DNA from: Castellaniella defragrans
GTDB taxonomy: Bacteria; Pseudomonadota; Gammaproteobacteria; Burkholderiales; Burkholderiaceae_B
Assembly: GCF_014203015.1 (NCBI RefSeq)
Contig: NZ_JACHIB010000013.1
Location: 1 to 64,000 of the forward strand
DNA length: 64,000 nucleotides
Reading direction: 5' to 3'
The notes under the pieces: model-generated
The model's database searches: none
The model's input: the letters and a program-made list of their open reading frames with translations, nothing else
What the model was told of the DNA's origin: nothing
In this document: in pieces, positions 1 to 6,996 of the stretch
Numbering within the stretch: the first letter of the stretch is position 1
How the letters are laid out: every line of letters begins with the position of its first letter
Position numbers and translations under genes: made by a program

Positions 1-95
1 CCCAGTTCTGCTGCCATCGGGCAGCCGTTCGTTCAACCGTAGGGGGGGTCAGTTTTAGGTGTCGCCAGGGGGTCAATTCCTGGTGTCGCTTGACA
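1..95. mobile_element. Terminus of an IS21-family-like element (partial)
   Basis: Two 23-bp direct repeats with a 24-bp period (44-66 and 68-90) share the pattern GGGGGTCA-TT-GGTGTCGC, and the block ends in TGACA at 91-95. Multiple terminal repeats of this kind close to a CA-3' end are typical of IS21-family ends. The transposase genes would lie left of the window, so only the end is seen. The family assignment comes from the repeat pattern, not from a coding region. Confidence 0.5.
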
Positions 96-596
96 TGCGT
101 GGCACAGCCGCCCGGAATGTGGCACACCCGCCCGGAGTTAGCAGGATATTCAGGATATTCAGATCCTGCGCGGCGCAGCCCGCGCTTGAGGCGCGACCTG
201 GCCTTGCCAGTCGGCCGTGGGCCGACGGTTGAACACCAAGGAGAGTGCAGGTGGTCGTCAGACCGCCTACAACGACCGCTATGGCCGTCTAGGGCTTCCC
301 CTGCCCACAGGGGCGCCGAATCGTTCTTACAACGCCGCTACGGCCGCTTCAGGCCATCTGGGCCGCTCCGCCGCAGCCGCTCCTCCATTCTTGGCGTCCA
401 ACCAGGCCGCAGGCCGATACTTGCTTTTGCAATCGCCAGAGAAAGAATGCAGGCGAATTGGGCCAACAGCCCTTTAGTCGGTAAGAATAATAATATTCTT
501 ATTATTACTGCATAGCCCTTGCTGCCAAACGTCTGCGGCTTCGTGAACATGAGCGCGGTTCGACCAGTGTGGAACCCTCGCGGCCGCGATCAGAAT

Positions 597-609
597 TTCA
601 GCGGCTAAA
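597..609. promoter_or_regulatory. KorB-like operator
   Basis: TTCAGCGGCTAAA differs by one base (third position) from the 13-bp IncP-1 KorB operator palindrome TTTAGC(G/C)GCTAAA. No korB gene lies in the window. Confidence 0.45.
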
Positions 610-625
610 TTTGCCGCCCCTCAAG

Positions 626-716
626 TGTCAAAGAACGCAATACAAACCAGGAACATGCGACCGATAAAACCCGGGAAACCGGGCGTTCTGCGTTCGGGTC
701 TGATCGTTCTTTGACA
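626..716. repeat. 12-bp inverted repeat, widely spaced
   Basis: TGTCAAAGAACG at 626-637 is matched by its exact reverse complement CGTTCTTTGACA at 705-716, with 67 bases between. Function unknown. The arms could be recombinase or replication-protein sites, or the remnant ends of a small element. Confidence 0.6.
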
Positions 717-939
717 GATGCGGCGGCCCCGCTGCGCGGTCGCCGCTCGCGACAGTCAAATGTTTGCAATTTCCTGTATTTGCCTGTTTTTAATCGGTAG
801 ATCGTCGGTAAATGGCGGTCTATCGCTACGAAAACGCGGCCTTTCGCTGTATTCAGTCGGTTGCGGTCATTTCCATGCAATACACCGCCTTATACAGAAG
901 GGACTGCATGATTTTCCTCAGAGTTTGCAGGTGCGTGAG

Positions 940-1062
940 CGGGGCAGGATAGGTGAAGTGGGCCCACCCGCGAGCGGGTGTTCCTTCTTCACTGTCCCTT
1001 ATTCGCACCAGGCGGTGCTCAACGGGAATCCTGCTCTGCGAGGCTAGCGGGCTACCGCCGGC
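940..1062. other. oriT: IncP-1 (RK2-type) origin of transfer, oriT
   Basis: From about 942 the sequence follows the RK2 oriT almost base for base, as I remember that sequence. It contains the nick region, read on the minus strand as CACCTATCCTG|CCC, which places nic between bases 945 and 944. A perfect hairpin follows (CACCCGC-GA-GCGGGTG, 965-980). Then come the segment with TTCTTCACTGTCCC and the tail GGCTACCGCCGGC ending near 1062. In RK2 the traJ start follows this tail; here the similarity stops at the tail and unrelated bases lead to trbJ, so a deletion or rearrangement joined oriT to the mating-pair region. No relaxase (traI) or traJ/K/H is present, so the site could act only with help in trans. 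Confidence 0.85.
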
Positions 1063-1228
1063 TAACCAAGTTGAGCGATGGAACGAGACGAGACAGACAC
1101 GACCCGCTTGCCCAACAGGTGATTTTTGTGATGTCAACCGTTTTGTACAATCATTAGGTCGATCATATTCCGCATTGCAAGGCATGATCAGGCACACATT
1201 CGAAACGCGACTGATGGAGGTATATGCA

Positions 1229-2041
1229 ATGCAAGCAAAGACGTACGGCGCCCTAATCAACAATCGAAAGCTGACCGCGAAGCCGAAAAATTTAGCGGCT
1301 AAAATCGCTCTTTCCATCGCCGCGACCTTTGGCGTCGCCACAATGCCAGCGCAAGCGGGCATTCCGGTCCTCGACGGTACCAACCTGTCGCAAACCACTG
1401 TCACCGCGATTCAGCAGGTTGCGCAGGTCCAGAAGCAAATCGATCAATACCGGACCCAATTGCAGCAGTATGAGAACATGCTGCAAAACACGGTCGCACC
1501 GGCGGCCTACATCTGGGATCAGGCACAGTCCACCATCAACGGGCTGATGCAGTCCATTGACACCCTGAACAACCTCACCAATCAGGCCGGTAGCCTGGAT
1601 GCCTACCTGGGCAAGTTCCAGGACGTTTCCTATTACAAGTCGTCGCCGTGCTTCACCTCGGCCGGTTGCTCTGACACCGAACGCGCAGCGTTGGAGAAAA
1701 CGCGCGCCCTGGGATCGCAGTCGCAAAAGGCGGCGAACGATGCGCTGTTCAAGGGCATCAAGGATCAACAGGAAAACCTCAAGTCGGACGCGCGCCAGCT
1801 CGAACGGCTGCAATCGAAGGCGCAGGGCGCACAAGGGCAGATGGAAGCCCTCGGCTACGCCAACCAGCTCGCCAGCCAGCAGGCTAACCAGCTCCTGCAA
1901 ATCCGGGGGCTGTTGATCGCGCAACAAAACGCGATAGCGGCGCAATCAGCCGCCGAGTTGGATGAGAAAGCGCGCGGCCAAGCTCGGGCTACACAGTTGC
2001 GTACCTGGCAATACAAGGCCAGCTCGGCCGACGACTTCTAA
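1229..2041 (+). CDS. trbJ: Conjugal transfer protein TrbJ (VirB5-like)
   Basis: This is the IncP-1 mating-pair formation protein TrbJ, a periplasmic/pilus-tip type component of the conjugative type IV secretion system. The 270-residue protein has a signal peptide ending near MPAQAG. A long helical, Gln-rich body follows, with the family's QIDQYRTQLQQYENML, YIWDQA, AGSLDAYLGKF and SPCF motifs and a conserved GAQGQMEALGYANQLASQQ stretch. ATG 1229 is chosen because GGAGG lies 8 bases upstream (1216-1220); an in-frame ATG at 1214 overlaps that site. A perfect KorB operator sits inside the signal-peptide codons. The last 12 codons are nearly the same as the end of trbK, which is odd. trbK and trbL follow immediately. 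Confidence 0.9.
   Translation: MQAKTYGALINNRKLTAKPKNLAAKIALSIAATFGVATMPAQAGIPVLDGTNLSQTTVTAIQQVAQVQKQIDQYRTQLQQYENMLQNTVAPAAYIWDQAQSTINGLMQSIDTLNNLTNQAGSLDAYLGKFQDVSYYKSSPCFTSAGCSDTERAALEKTRALGSQSQKAANDALFKGIKDQQENLKSDARQLERLQSKAQGAQGQMEALGYANQLASQQANQLLQIRGLLIAQQNAIAAQSAAELDEKARGQARATQLRTWQYKASSADDF
1291..1303. promoter_or_regulatory. Perfect KorB operator inside trbJ
   Basis: TTTAGCGGCTAAA matches the IncP-1 KorB operator consensus exactly. It lies within early trbJ codons, so it could act at a distance or in partition complex loading. KorB itself is not encoded here. Confidence 0.7.
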
Positions 2042-2286
2042 GAGGGGCGTATATGCGGATTTTCCCTTTGATTGTGGTGGTCACTGTCGCTGCCGGCCTT
2101 GCCGGCTGCGACGATGTACCGGAGCCGACCGCAGCTACGTGCGCCCCTGACCTGCTCGAAAAATCGCTGTCGGAGATTCATAGCGAGACGAAGCGCCAAG
2201 CCTTCATGGATGGCTGCAAGTCGTTCCAGAAAGCGAAGGCAATGCGGCAGTGGGAATACAAGCCCAGCCCGGCCGACGACTTCTAA
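2006..2286 (+). repeat. 36-bp direct repeat shared by the 3' ends of trbJ and trbK
   Basis: Bases 2006-2041 and 2251-2286 match at 33 of 36 positions, including both stop codons. They encode W(Q/E)YK(A/P)S(S/P)ADDF at the C-terminus of each protein. The intervening span is the trbJ/trbK junction and the trbK body. Confidence 0.9.
2053..2286 (+). CDS. trbK: TrbK-like entry-exclusion lipoprotein
   Basis: A 77-residue protein with a short hydrophobic signal and a lipobox (LAGC, Cys19), so it is predicted to be a lipoprotein. The size, the two further Cys residues and the position between trbJ and trbL fit TrbK. In IncP-1 plasmids TrbK is the exclusion protein that stops cells already carrying the plasmid from receiving another copy. 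AGAGGGG lies just upstream of ATG 2053. Its C-terminal WEYKPSPADDF tail is mirrored at the end of TrbJ. Without a complete plasmid it may be a relic. Confidence 0.8.
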   Translation: MRIFPLIVVVTVAAGLAGCDDVPEPTAATCAPDLLEKSLSEIHSETKRQAFMDGCKSFQKAKAMRQWEYKPSPADDF

Positions 2287-2304
2287 TCCCGAGAGGGCAA
2301 GAAC

Positions 2305-3879
2305 ATGAAAATCACCTACTGGAAAGGGGCGGCAATCGTTGCAGTGTTGACGCTCTTGCTAGTCGAGCCAGTGCTAGCCCGAAGCACCGGCGGTCAACTG
2401 AGTAGCGGCGGCATCATGAACGATGTGCTGCGCCGATTCAATGAAGCTGCGAGCACCTGGGGAACGATCATCGAGGCCGCCGCCTCGCGGCTATTTTGGG
2501 CGCTCACGACCATTAGCATGGTTTGGACCTTCGGCATGATGGTGGTCCGAAAAGCGGATATCGGTGAGTTCTTCGCCGAGCTTTCGCGCTTCATTATCGT
2601 CACAGGCTTTTTCTGGTGGCTGCTGACAAACGCCGTCACCGGCATGAACATTGCCGGCACGATCATTACCTCAATGCAGAAGCTGGGCGCAGAGGCGGGC
2701 GGCCTTAGCACGTCCAATCTTGGACCTTCGAGCATCGTCGATCTTGGGTTCGATCTCTATAACCGAACAATCCAGGCCACCTCGGAATTGAGCTGGCGCG
2801 AAATGGGCACGGCGATAGTTATGGAGCTGCAAGCTCTGGCTGTTCTGTTGGTCCTGGCGCTTGTGTCGATCAATATGCTTCTGACGCTCGCATCGGCCTG
2901 GATCGTACTTTACTCCGGCATTATTGTCCTGGGGTTCGGTGGCTCCCGATGGACAACGGATATAGCCATCAACTACTACAAGACGATCCTCGGAATTGCC
3001 TTGCAGCTCTTGGCGATGGTTCTCATCGTCTCCATCGGCAAATCGTTCCTGACACACTATTTCGCCCAGCTAAGCAACAACCTGGCTACCCAGGAACTCG
3101 CCGTCATGCTGGTTGTTGCCATCATTTTGCTTGTCCTGGTCAACAAGGTGCCACCCCTCATCGCCGGCATCATCACCGGCGCAAGTGCGGGCGGCGGTGG
3201 AATCGGAAGTTTCGGCGCGGGAACCCTGTTCGGCGCTGGCATGACGGCGGCAGGACTCGCTACTCAAGCGGGCGCGGCCATTGCATCCGGCGGTGCCTCC
3301 TTGGCCGCATCTGCCGCCGGTGGCGCTGCGGCCGTAGCAGCGGCCGCGTCGAAGGCCAACGACAACGTCTCTGCGGGGACTGACATTCTGTCGACCATGA
3401 TGGGTGGCGGTGGCGGTGGCGGTGGCAGCGCCGGTACCAGCAGCACCAGCGGCGACGCCGACGGTGGTAGTGGTGGCGTCTCTGGCAGTGGTGAAACGCC
3501 GTTGGCAGCGGCAGCAGGCCACAACAGCACCGGCGCACGCGGCGGCAACTCGGGCGGTGGCTTGGGTGGTGGCCGCTCGTCCGGCGGTATCGGGGCCACT
3601 GCGGCCAAGGGCGGCCGGATCGCGGCTGATACCGTCGCTAACCTCGCCAAAGGCATCGGCTCGAGGGCATCCACGAAGGCCGGCAGCATGGCCGACGCGG
3701 CAAAGAGCCGGATTGCAGAGACGACCGGCGGCAAACTCGCCGCGACGATCAAGGCGACCCATGGAAACAAAAGCGCTGGCACATTCGACGGAAATAACCT
3801 GGCCGGCACGAACGACAGCACAGCGGCCGGGGCAAATGACGAGGTGGCCGCGTTCGTGAACCGACCGCAGCCGACCTAA
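2305..3879 (+). CDS. trbL: Conjugal transfer membrane protein TrbL (VirB6-like)
   Basis: This is the polytopic inner-membrane component of the IncP mating-pair channel, counterpart of VirB6. It has 524 residues: a signal-like first hydrophobic segment (about 10-25), then several transmembrane segments between about residues 55 and 290. A long Gly/Ala/Ser-rich tail follows from about residue 295, including a run of eight to nine glycines, and is predicted disordered. This layout is characteristic of TrbL. ATG 2305 has GAGAGGG 7 bases upstream. In RK2 trbM, trbN and trbP follow; here two unrelated-looking small genes do, so the operon has been rearranged or belongs to a diverged IncP branch. 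Confidence 0.88.
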   Translation: MKITYWKGAAIVAVLTLLLVEPVLARSTGGQLSSGGIMNDVLRRFNEAASTWGTIIEAAASRLFWALTTISMVWTFGMMVVRKADIGEFFAELSRFIIVTGFFWWLLTNAVTGMNIAGTIITSMQKLGAEAGGLSTSNLGPSSIVDLGFDLYNRTIQATSELSWREMGTAIVMELQALAVLLVLALVSINMLLTLASAWIVLYSGIIVLGFGGSRWTTDIAINYYKTILGIALQLLAMVLIVSIGKSFLTHYFAQLSNNLATQELAVMLVVAIILLVLVNKVPPLIAGIITGASAGGGGIGSFGAGTLFGAGMTAAGLATQAGAAIASGGASLAASAAGGAAAVAAAASKANDNVSAGTDILSTMMGGGGGGGGSAGTSSTSGDADGGSGGVSGSGETPLAAAAGHNSTGARGGNSGGGLGGGRSSGGIGATAAKGGRIAADTVANLAKGIGSRASTKAGSMADAAKSRIAETTGGKLAATIKATHGNKSAGTFDGNNLAGTNDSTAAGANDEVAAFVNRPQPT

Positions 3880-3944
3880 GCGCGCCGGCCGGCGCATCAA
3901 CGCCGGCCGACACTTCCACTAACCACCTGTGAGAGAGGTGAAAA

Positions 3945-4190
3945 ATGGCAACTCTACATCCTAACGAATTTTCCCAGGCAGTTCAGCACGCGGCAGTGGA
4001 ATTGAACGCTATCGACTGGCTGGACCAGGACGCCGCGCACGAGCTGGGGCCGCTGGCCGAGGCAACGGCTAACCTGTTCATGGTGCTGTTCTACCAGGCT
4101 GAAACGGGCCTCGCGACGCGCGAGGACTTTTCGCAGGCCAGGGCGCAGCTCCAGCATGCCCTGGCCACCCGACACGTTCGCTTTCAATAA
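3945..4190 (+). CDS. Small hypothetical protein downstream of trbL
   Basis: An 81-residue soluble protein I do not recognise. It is mostly helical by composition, with no Cys and no signal peptide. A strong ribosome site (GAGAGGTGA, 3933-3941) precedes ATG 3945, and the next gene starts 12 bases after its stop, so the two are probably co-transcribed behind trbL. It does not resemble TrbM, which would be expected here in RK2. Likely a plasmid accessory gene of unknown role. Confidence 0.65.
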   Translation: MATLHPNEFSQAVQHAAVELNAIDWLDQDAAHELGPLAEATANLFMVLFYQAETGLATREDFSQARAQLQHALATRHVRFQ

Positions 4191-4202
4191 ATCGGAGGCT
4201 TT

Positions 4203-4460
4203 ATGGACTTCTTTCCCCCTCAATCGTTTTCCGACTTCCTGCTTGTCATGGGGGTGTTGTTCCTGGTGTTCGTGCCGGGCTTCTATCTGCTCGGCCAGCT
4301 CATTTGGGCGTTGGGTTTCGGCCCCCAGGCATCGGCGATCGCGGACAAGATGGAACGCATACAGCAGACCGTCATGCGGCCAACCGGGCATCGGCTGATC
4401 GGAACGGCTGACCAGCTCTCAAAACTGCGGGTCCGGCCATTTAGCGGCCGCCAGCGCTGA
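4203..4460 (+). CDS. Small membrane protein of the trb region
   Basis: An 85-residue protein with one strong hydrophobic segment (about residues 13-40, rich in Leu/Val/Phe) followed by a charged cytoplasmic-type tail. GGAGG at 4194-4198 sits 4 bases before ATG 4203. It is the last gene of the trb-oriented run; after it the coding strand flips. No family is recognised. It may be a small accessory membrane protein of the mating apparatus, but that rests on position only. Confidence 0.6.
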   Translation: MDFFPPQSFSDFLLVMGVLFLVFVPGFYLLGQLIWALGFGPQASAIADKMERIQQTVMRPTGHRLIGTADQLSKLRVRPFSGRQR

Positions 4461-4520
4461 CCCTTCTGCCCCGCGCTACGCGGGGCAGCTTCGTTTAATC
4501 ATCGCCTTTAGTGGCTCATG

Positions 4521-4853
4521 CTAGCCGTTTATGATGAATTGCTCCGCGTCTTCCAGTGACGGAAAGACCTTACCCCCGTCTCGAAACTCCGGGCCATAGC
4601 GGTACGCTTTCCAGGCTCCGCAGTCCAATGGATGAGCCTCACCTAAAAACTGGCCTCTATCGGACTGGATGAGACGGGCCTTGAGCGGCTTTTCATGGAC
4701 CGCCTTGACCTGGTTGATGAACTTGCTCGCGTTCTTCGCCTGGCGTTCCGTGATCTCCCCGGCCGCGAGCGCCTCTGCCACCGCTCCTAAATCCAGCCCT
4801 AGTTTGAGTTCATCCATACGACGCCGATTGGCGGGCTTTCTTGTTTCGCTCAT
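4521..4853 (-). CDS. Hypothetical basic protein, plasmid type
   Basis: A 110-residue protein, unrecognised, with a basic N-terminus and a helical first half (about 15-60). The second half contains AWKAYRYGPEF and ends in SLEDAEQFIING. ATG 4853 is preferred over GTG 4859 because GGAG (4862-4859 on the minus strand) is spaced 5 bases from it. A KorB-like palindrome lies just upstream (4864-4876), which suggests it belongs to the IncP-type regulon. It converges with the trb run. Confidence 0.55.
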   Translation of the reverse strand: MSETRKPANRRRMDELKLGLDLGAVAEALAAGEITERQAKNASKFINQVKAVHEKPLKARLIQSDRGQFLGEAHPLDCGAWKAYRYGPEFRDGGKVFPSLEDAEQFIING

Positions 4854-4863
4854 ACACACTCCA

Positions 4864-4876
4864 CTTAGCTGCTAAA
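4864..4876. promoter_or_regulatory. Imperfect KorB-like operator
   Basis: CTTAGCTGCTAAA resembles the KorB operator, with one arm mismatch and T at the centre instead of G/C. It lies directly upstream of the minus-strand gene starting at 4853. Confidence 0.35.
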
Positions 4877-4882
4877 TAGCTG

Positions 4883-5131
4883 TTACTGATTTCGCCGGCG
4901 CGCCAGCTCGGCGCGCGCCCATTCGATGGCCTGGCCCATGTCCTGGCGTAGCGCCTCGATCTCGGCCGGCGTGAGCGGGCGAGGGGAGGCCGCCATTGCC
5001 AGTTGCCGGCGAACGATAGCCAGCTCGGCCGGATCGCCGTCCGCCTCGACGGCGGCCAGCACGGCGGCCGCCAGCTCCGGGTCGTTGCGGTAGACCTCGG
5101 CCATTGCGTCGTCGTGGTGCCGGTCCTTCAT
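4883..5131 (-). CDS. Small addiction-module-antidote-like protein
   Basis: An 82-residue protein. Its N-terminal half (MKDRHHDDAMAEVYRNDPEL followed by an AAVEADGDPAELAIVRRQLA segment) resembles the start of small addiction-module antidote/HTH proteins. The usual HTH half is replaced by a helical segment (LTPAEIEALRQDMGQAIEWARAEL, shown here only in part by its key residues E, R, W). Its ATG overlaps the stop of the upstream serine recombinase (ATGA at 5131-5128), so translation is coupled. Possible roles are a regulator or a small partner of the recombinase. No toxin partner is adjacent, and the function is uncertain. Confidence 0.55.
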   Translation of the reverse strand: MKDRHHDDAMAEVYRNDPELAAAVLAAVEADGDPAELAIVRRQLAMAASPRPLTPAEIEALRQDMGQAIEWARAELARRRNQ

Positions 5132-5985
5132 GCCTGTTCCTCCTGGTGTCCATCGTCGGCGGCCGCCAGGGCGTCGGCTTCGCTCAAGGCGTCCTCCTGG
5201 AAGGCTCCCATATGTTCCGCCTCGGCCTGGCTGACCTCTGCCCATATCCGTTTGACCTGGGCGGGGCTGTAGCCGGCCAGCTCGGCCGTCCTGGTGATGC
5301 TATGACCGGATCGGCGCAAGGCGATGACCTGGGCGCGGCGCTTGGGATCGGCCCGCCGGCCCCGGTACTTGCCCGCATCCTTCGCCAGCTCGATGCCTTG
5401 GCGCTGCCGCTCGCGGCGGTCCTCGTAGTCGTCGCGGGCCATCTGTAGGGCCAGCTTCAAAAGCATGTCCTGGACCGATTCCAGCACGATCTTGGCGACG
5501 CCCTGCGCCTCGGCCGCCAGCTCGGACAGGTCTACAACGCCAGGGACGGCCAGGCGGGCGCCCTTGGCCCGGATCGCGGCAACCAGGCGCTCGGCTTCGG
5601 CCAGCGGCAAGCGGCTGATGCGGTCGATCTTCTCCGCAATGACCACCTCGCCGGGCTGTAGGTCCGCGACCATGCGCAGCAGCTCGGGCCGGTCGGGCCG
5701 AGCGCCGGATGCCTTCTCACGGTAGACGCCGGCGACGTAGTAGCCGGCCGCCCGCGCGCCCTCGATGATGCTTTCCTGGCGTTCCAGGTCCTGCGCGTCG
5801 GTGCTGACGCGCAAATAGACGCGGGCGACCTTGAGGGCTGGGGCCTCGTCAAACCTCATCGGCTCGGCCGGCGTCTTGTCGCGGAGCTGGTCGATGGCCT
5901 CGGCTTCGGCTTCGGTCAGGCCGCCTGCCTCGCGTGCGATCCCGGCCAGCATCGAACCGACGCGCCGGTCCTTCCTTGTGCTCAT
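5128..5985 (-). CDS. Serine recombinase (resolvase/invertase family)
   Basis: A 285-residue site-specific recombinase. The catalytic domain begins near residue 52 with ARVYLRVSTDAQDLERQ, whose Ser is the nucleophile. It continues through EKASGARPDRPEL and EKIDRISRL, the family's arginine-bearing motifs. A C-terminal helix-turn-helix (RSGHSITRTAELAGYSPAQV) would bind the crossover or regulatory sites. About 50 extra N-terminal residues and an acidic C-terminal tail make it longer than plain Tn3-type resolvases. ATG 5985 is chosen over upstream starts because AAGGAGG precedes it. It overlaps the upstream gene's stop by 4 bases and the downstream start by 4 bases, a tightly coupled trio. A role in multimer resolution of the parent plasmid is plausible. 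Confidence 0.88.
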   Translation of the reverse strand: MSTRKDRRVGSMLAGIAREAGGLTEAEAEAIDQLRDKTPAEPMRFDEAPALKVARVYLRVSTDAQDLERQESIIEGARAAGYYVAGVYREKASGARPDRPELLRMVADLQPGEVVIAEKIDRISRLPLAEAERLVAAIRAKGARLAVPGVVDLSELAAEAQGVAKIVLESVQDMLLKLALQMARDDYEDRRERQRQGIELAKDAGKYRGRRADPKRRAQVIALRRSGHSITRTAELAGYSPAQVKRIWAEVSQAEAEHMGAFQEDALSEADALAAADDGHQEEQA

Positions 5986-6233
5986 GCTGCCTCCTTCACC
6001 TGGTCCCACTGGTCGCCGTCCTCGATGCTCACGTCCGCCGGCAGCAAAGCCCTTGCAGCCGCCAGCGCGGCATCCCGGCCATCGTGGCGGCTGCGTTCCG
6101 CTGGCACACCATCACGCCAGGTCAGAACAACCCAGCTCGTTGGCGGGTATTCAGCGTCAAAAAGGGCCATCTCTACCGCGTACGCAACGGATTCAGGTTG
6201 TCGGCCGATGCGACCCTGGGGGATTGATTTCAT
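5982..6233 (-). CDS. Hypothetical protein coupled to serine recombinase
   Basis: An 83-residue unrecognised protein and the first gene of the minus-strand trio. It has a strand-rich middle (SWVVLTWRDG) and a helical Ala-rich part. AGGAG lies upstream of ATG 6233. Its stop overlaps the recombinase start (ATGA). Two palindromes (6253-6270 and 6309-6323) lie in its leader and probably hold the promoter and operator of the trio. Confidence 0.55.
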   Translation of the reverse strand: MKSIPQGRIGRQPESVAYAVEMALFDAEYPPTSWVVLTWRDGVPAERSRHDGRDAALAAARALLPADVSIEDGDQWDQVKEAA

Positions 6234-6252
6234 GCGTTCGGCTCCTTTAGGT

Positions 6253-6323
6253 ATAGGCTATTGCGCCTATCGTAGCCGACACGGCTCAATTCTGAAATGC
6301 CGATTTATATGCGCCTAGCGCAT
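6253..6323. promoter_or_regulatory. Two palindromes in the leader of the recombinase operon
   Basis: ATAGGC-N6-GCCTAT (6253-6270) and ATGCGC-CTA-GCGCAT (6309-6323) are perfect inverted repeats upstream of the minus-strand trio. They could be operators for autoregulation or recombinase binding sites (res-like). No clear -35/-10 pair was fixed. Confidence 0.5.
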
Positions 6324-6399
6324 TTCTCTCGCCCTAATGAGCTTTCAAGACAGTTTCAGCACGGCCTCCTCGGGGGTGGACGGCAGGGCAGGAGCGAGC

Positions 6400-6425
6400 T
6401 ATAGTACTAAAAGGTATTACCTTTT
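6400..6425 (+). promoter_or_regulatory. Promoter -10 and operator of the RHH/ParE module
   Basis: TATAGT (6400-6405) is a good -10 and is followed at once by a perfect palindrome AAAAGGT-ATT-ACCTTTT (6409-6425). GGAGG and ATG 6440 come next. This layout fits autorepression by the RHH antitoxin. Confidence 0.6.
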
Positions 6426-6439
6426 GCTACGGAGGCCAC

Positions 6440-6718
6440 ATGGCAACGGCAACATCCATCAAGCTCGATGACGAGCTGAAAGGGCGCGTCCAGCACCTGG
6501 CCGAAGCCCGCCGGCGCACGTCGCACTGGATCATGCGAGAAGCCATCGCGCAGTACGTCGAGCGCGAGGAAAAGCGCGAGGCGTTCAAACAGGATGCGCT
6601 CCGGGCCTGGGAGGACTATCAGCGCACCGGCCAGCATCTGACACTTGAGGAAGCCGACGCCTGGCTGGCGAAGCTGGAAGCCGGCGAGGATGCGGAGTTG
6701 CCTAAGTGTCACGTCTAA
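6440..6718 (+). CDS. Ribbon-helix-helix antitoxin
   Basis: A 92-residue antitoxin and DNA-binding autorepressor of a type II module. The N-terminal ribbon-helix-helix is plain: ATSIKLDDELKGRVQHLAE, then a second helix with RRTSHWIMREAIAQYV. The C-terminal half (from about 50) is acidic and helical, the usual toxin-wrapping region. GGAGG (6431-6435) precedes ATG 6440. It overlaps the toxin start by 13 bases, and a 17-bp palindrome lies in its leader. Confidence 0.88.
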   Translation: MATATSIKLDDELKGRVQHLAEARRRTSHWIMREAIAQYVEREEKREAFKQDALRAWEDYQRTGQHLTLEEADAWLAKLEAGEDAELPKCHV

Positions 6719-6996
6719 TCTGGACGCCGCCGGCACTAGCTGATGTGCTGCGGCTCTATCGCTTCCTCGCGCCCAAGGATGCCAATGCGGCGCAACGCGC
6801 GGTGCAGGCTATCCGGGCCGGGGTCAAGATTCTGGCCCATCAGCCGCGCATTGGCCGCCCGGTCGAGGACATGGAACCCGAGTTTCGGGAATGGCTGATC
6901 GACTTCGGCAACGGCGGCTATGTCGCCCTCTATCGCTTCGACGGGGAGAACATCGCCATTCTTGCCGTTCGGCACCAGAAAGAAGCGGGGTATTGA
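6706..6996 (+). CDS. ParE/RelE-family toxin
   Basis: A 96-residue toxin of the ParE/RelE superfamily. Motifs include W-T-PPALADVLRLYRFL near the N-terminus, the HQPRIGRPVEDM stretch, REWLIDFGNGGYVALYR, and the C-terminal ILAVRHQKEAGY. ParE members poison DNA gyrase whereas RelE members cut mRNA at the ribosome; VRHQKEAGY favours the ParE-like branch. It starts at GTG 6706 inside the antitoxin gene, and this coupling ensures antitoxin is made first. Its stop abuts the ATG of the next RHH gene. Confidence 0.88.
   Translation: MSRLIWTPPALADVLRLYRFLAPKDANAAQRAVQAIRAGVKILAHQPRIGRPVEDMEPEFREWLIDFGNGGYVALYRFDGENIAILAVRHQKEAGY

Larger units (their letters stand above)
96..939. other. Non-coding stretch between IS end and oriT
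   Basis: No convincing gene is visible; the open frames here have no recognisable domain and poor codon character. It holds a 17-bp direct repeat with a 20-bp period (100-116 and 120-136, TGGCACA-CCGCCCGGA), a KorB-like site (597-609), a long-spaced inverted repeat (626-716), and an AT-richer stretch (about 755-905) just left of oriT. In RK2 the side of oriT next to the nick site carries the traK leader, but no traK coding sequence is recognisable here. Confidence 0.5.

Noticed and set aside
42-48. G7 tract as a phase-variable switch
   Set aside because: It lies in an IS terminal repeat, not at a coding start or promoter.
90-515. Open frames of 60-140 codons near the left edge
   Set aside because: No domain, erratic composition and mutually overlapping frames between an IS end and oriT; treated as non-coding.
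953-1228. N-terminal extension of trbJ reading through oriT
   Set aside because: It would translate oriT; a good ribosome site and signal peptide place the start at 1229.
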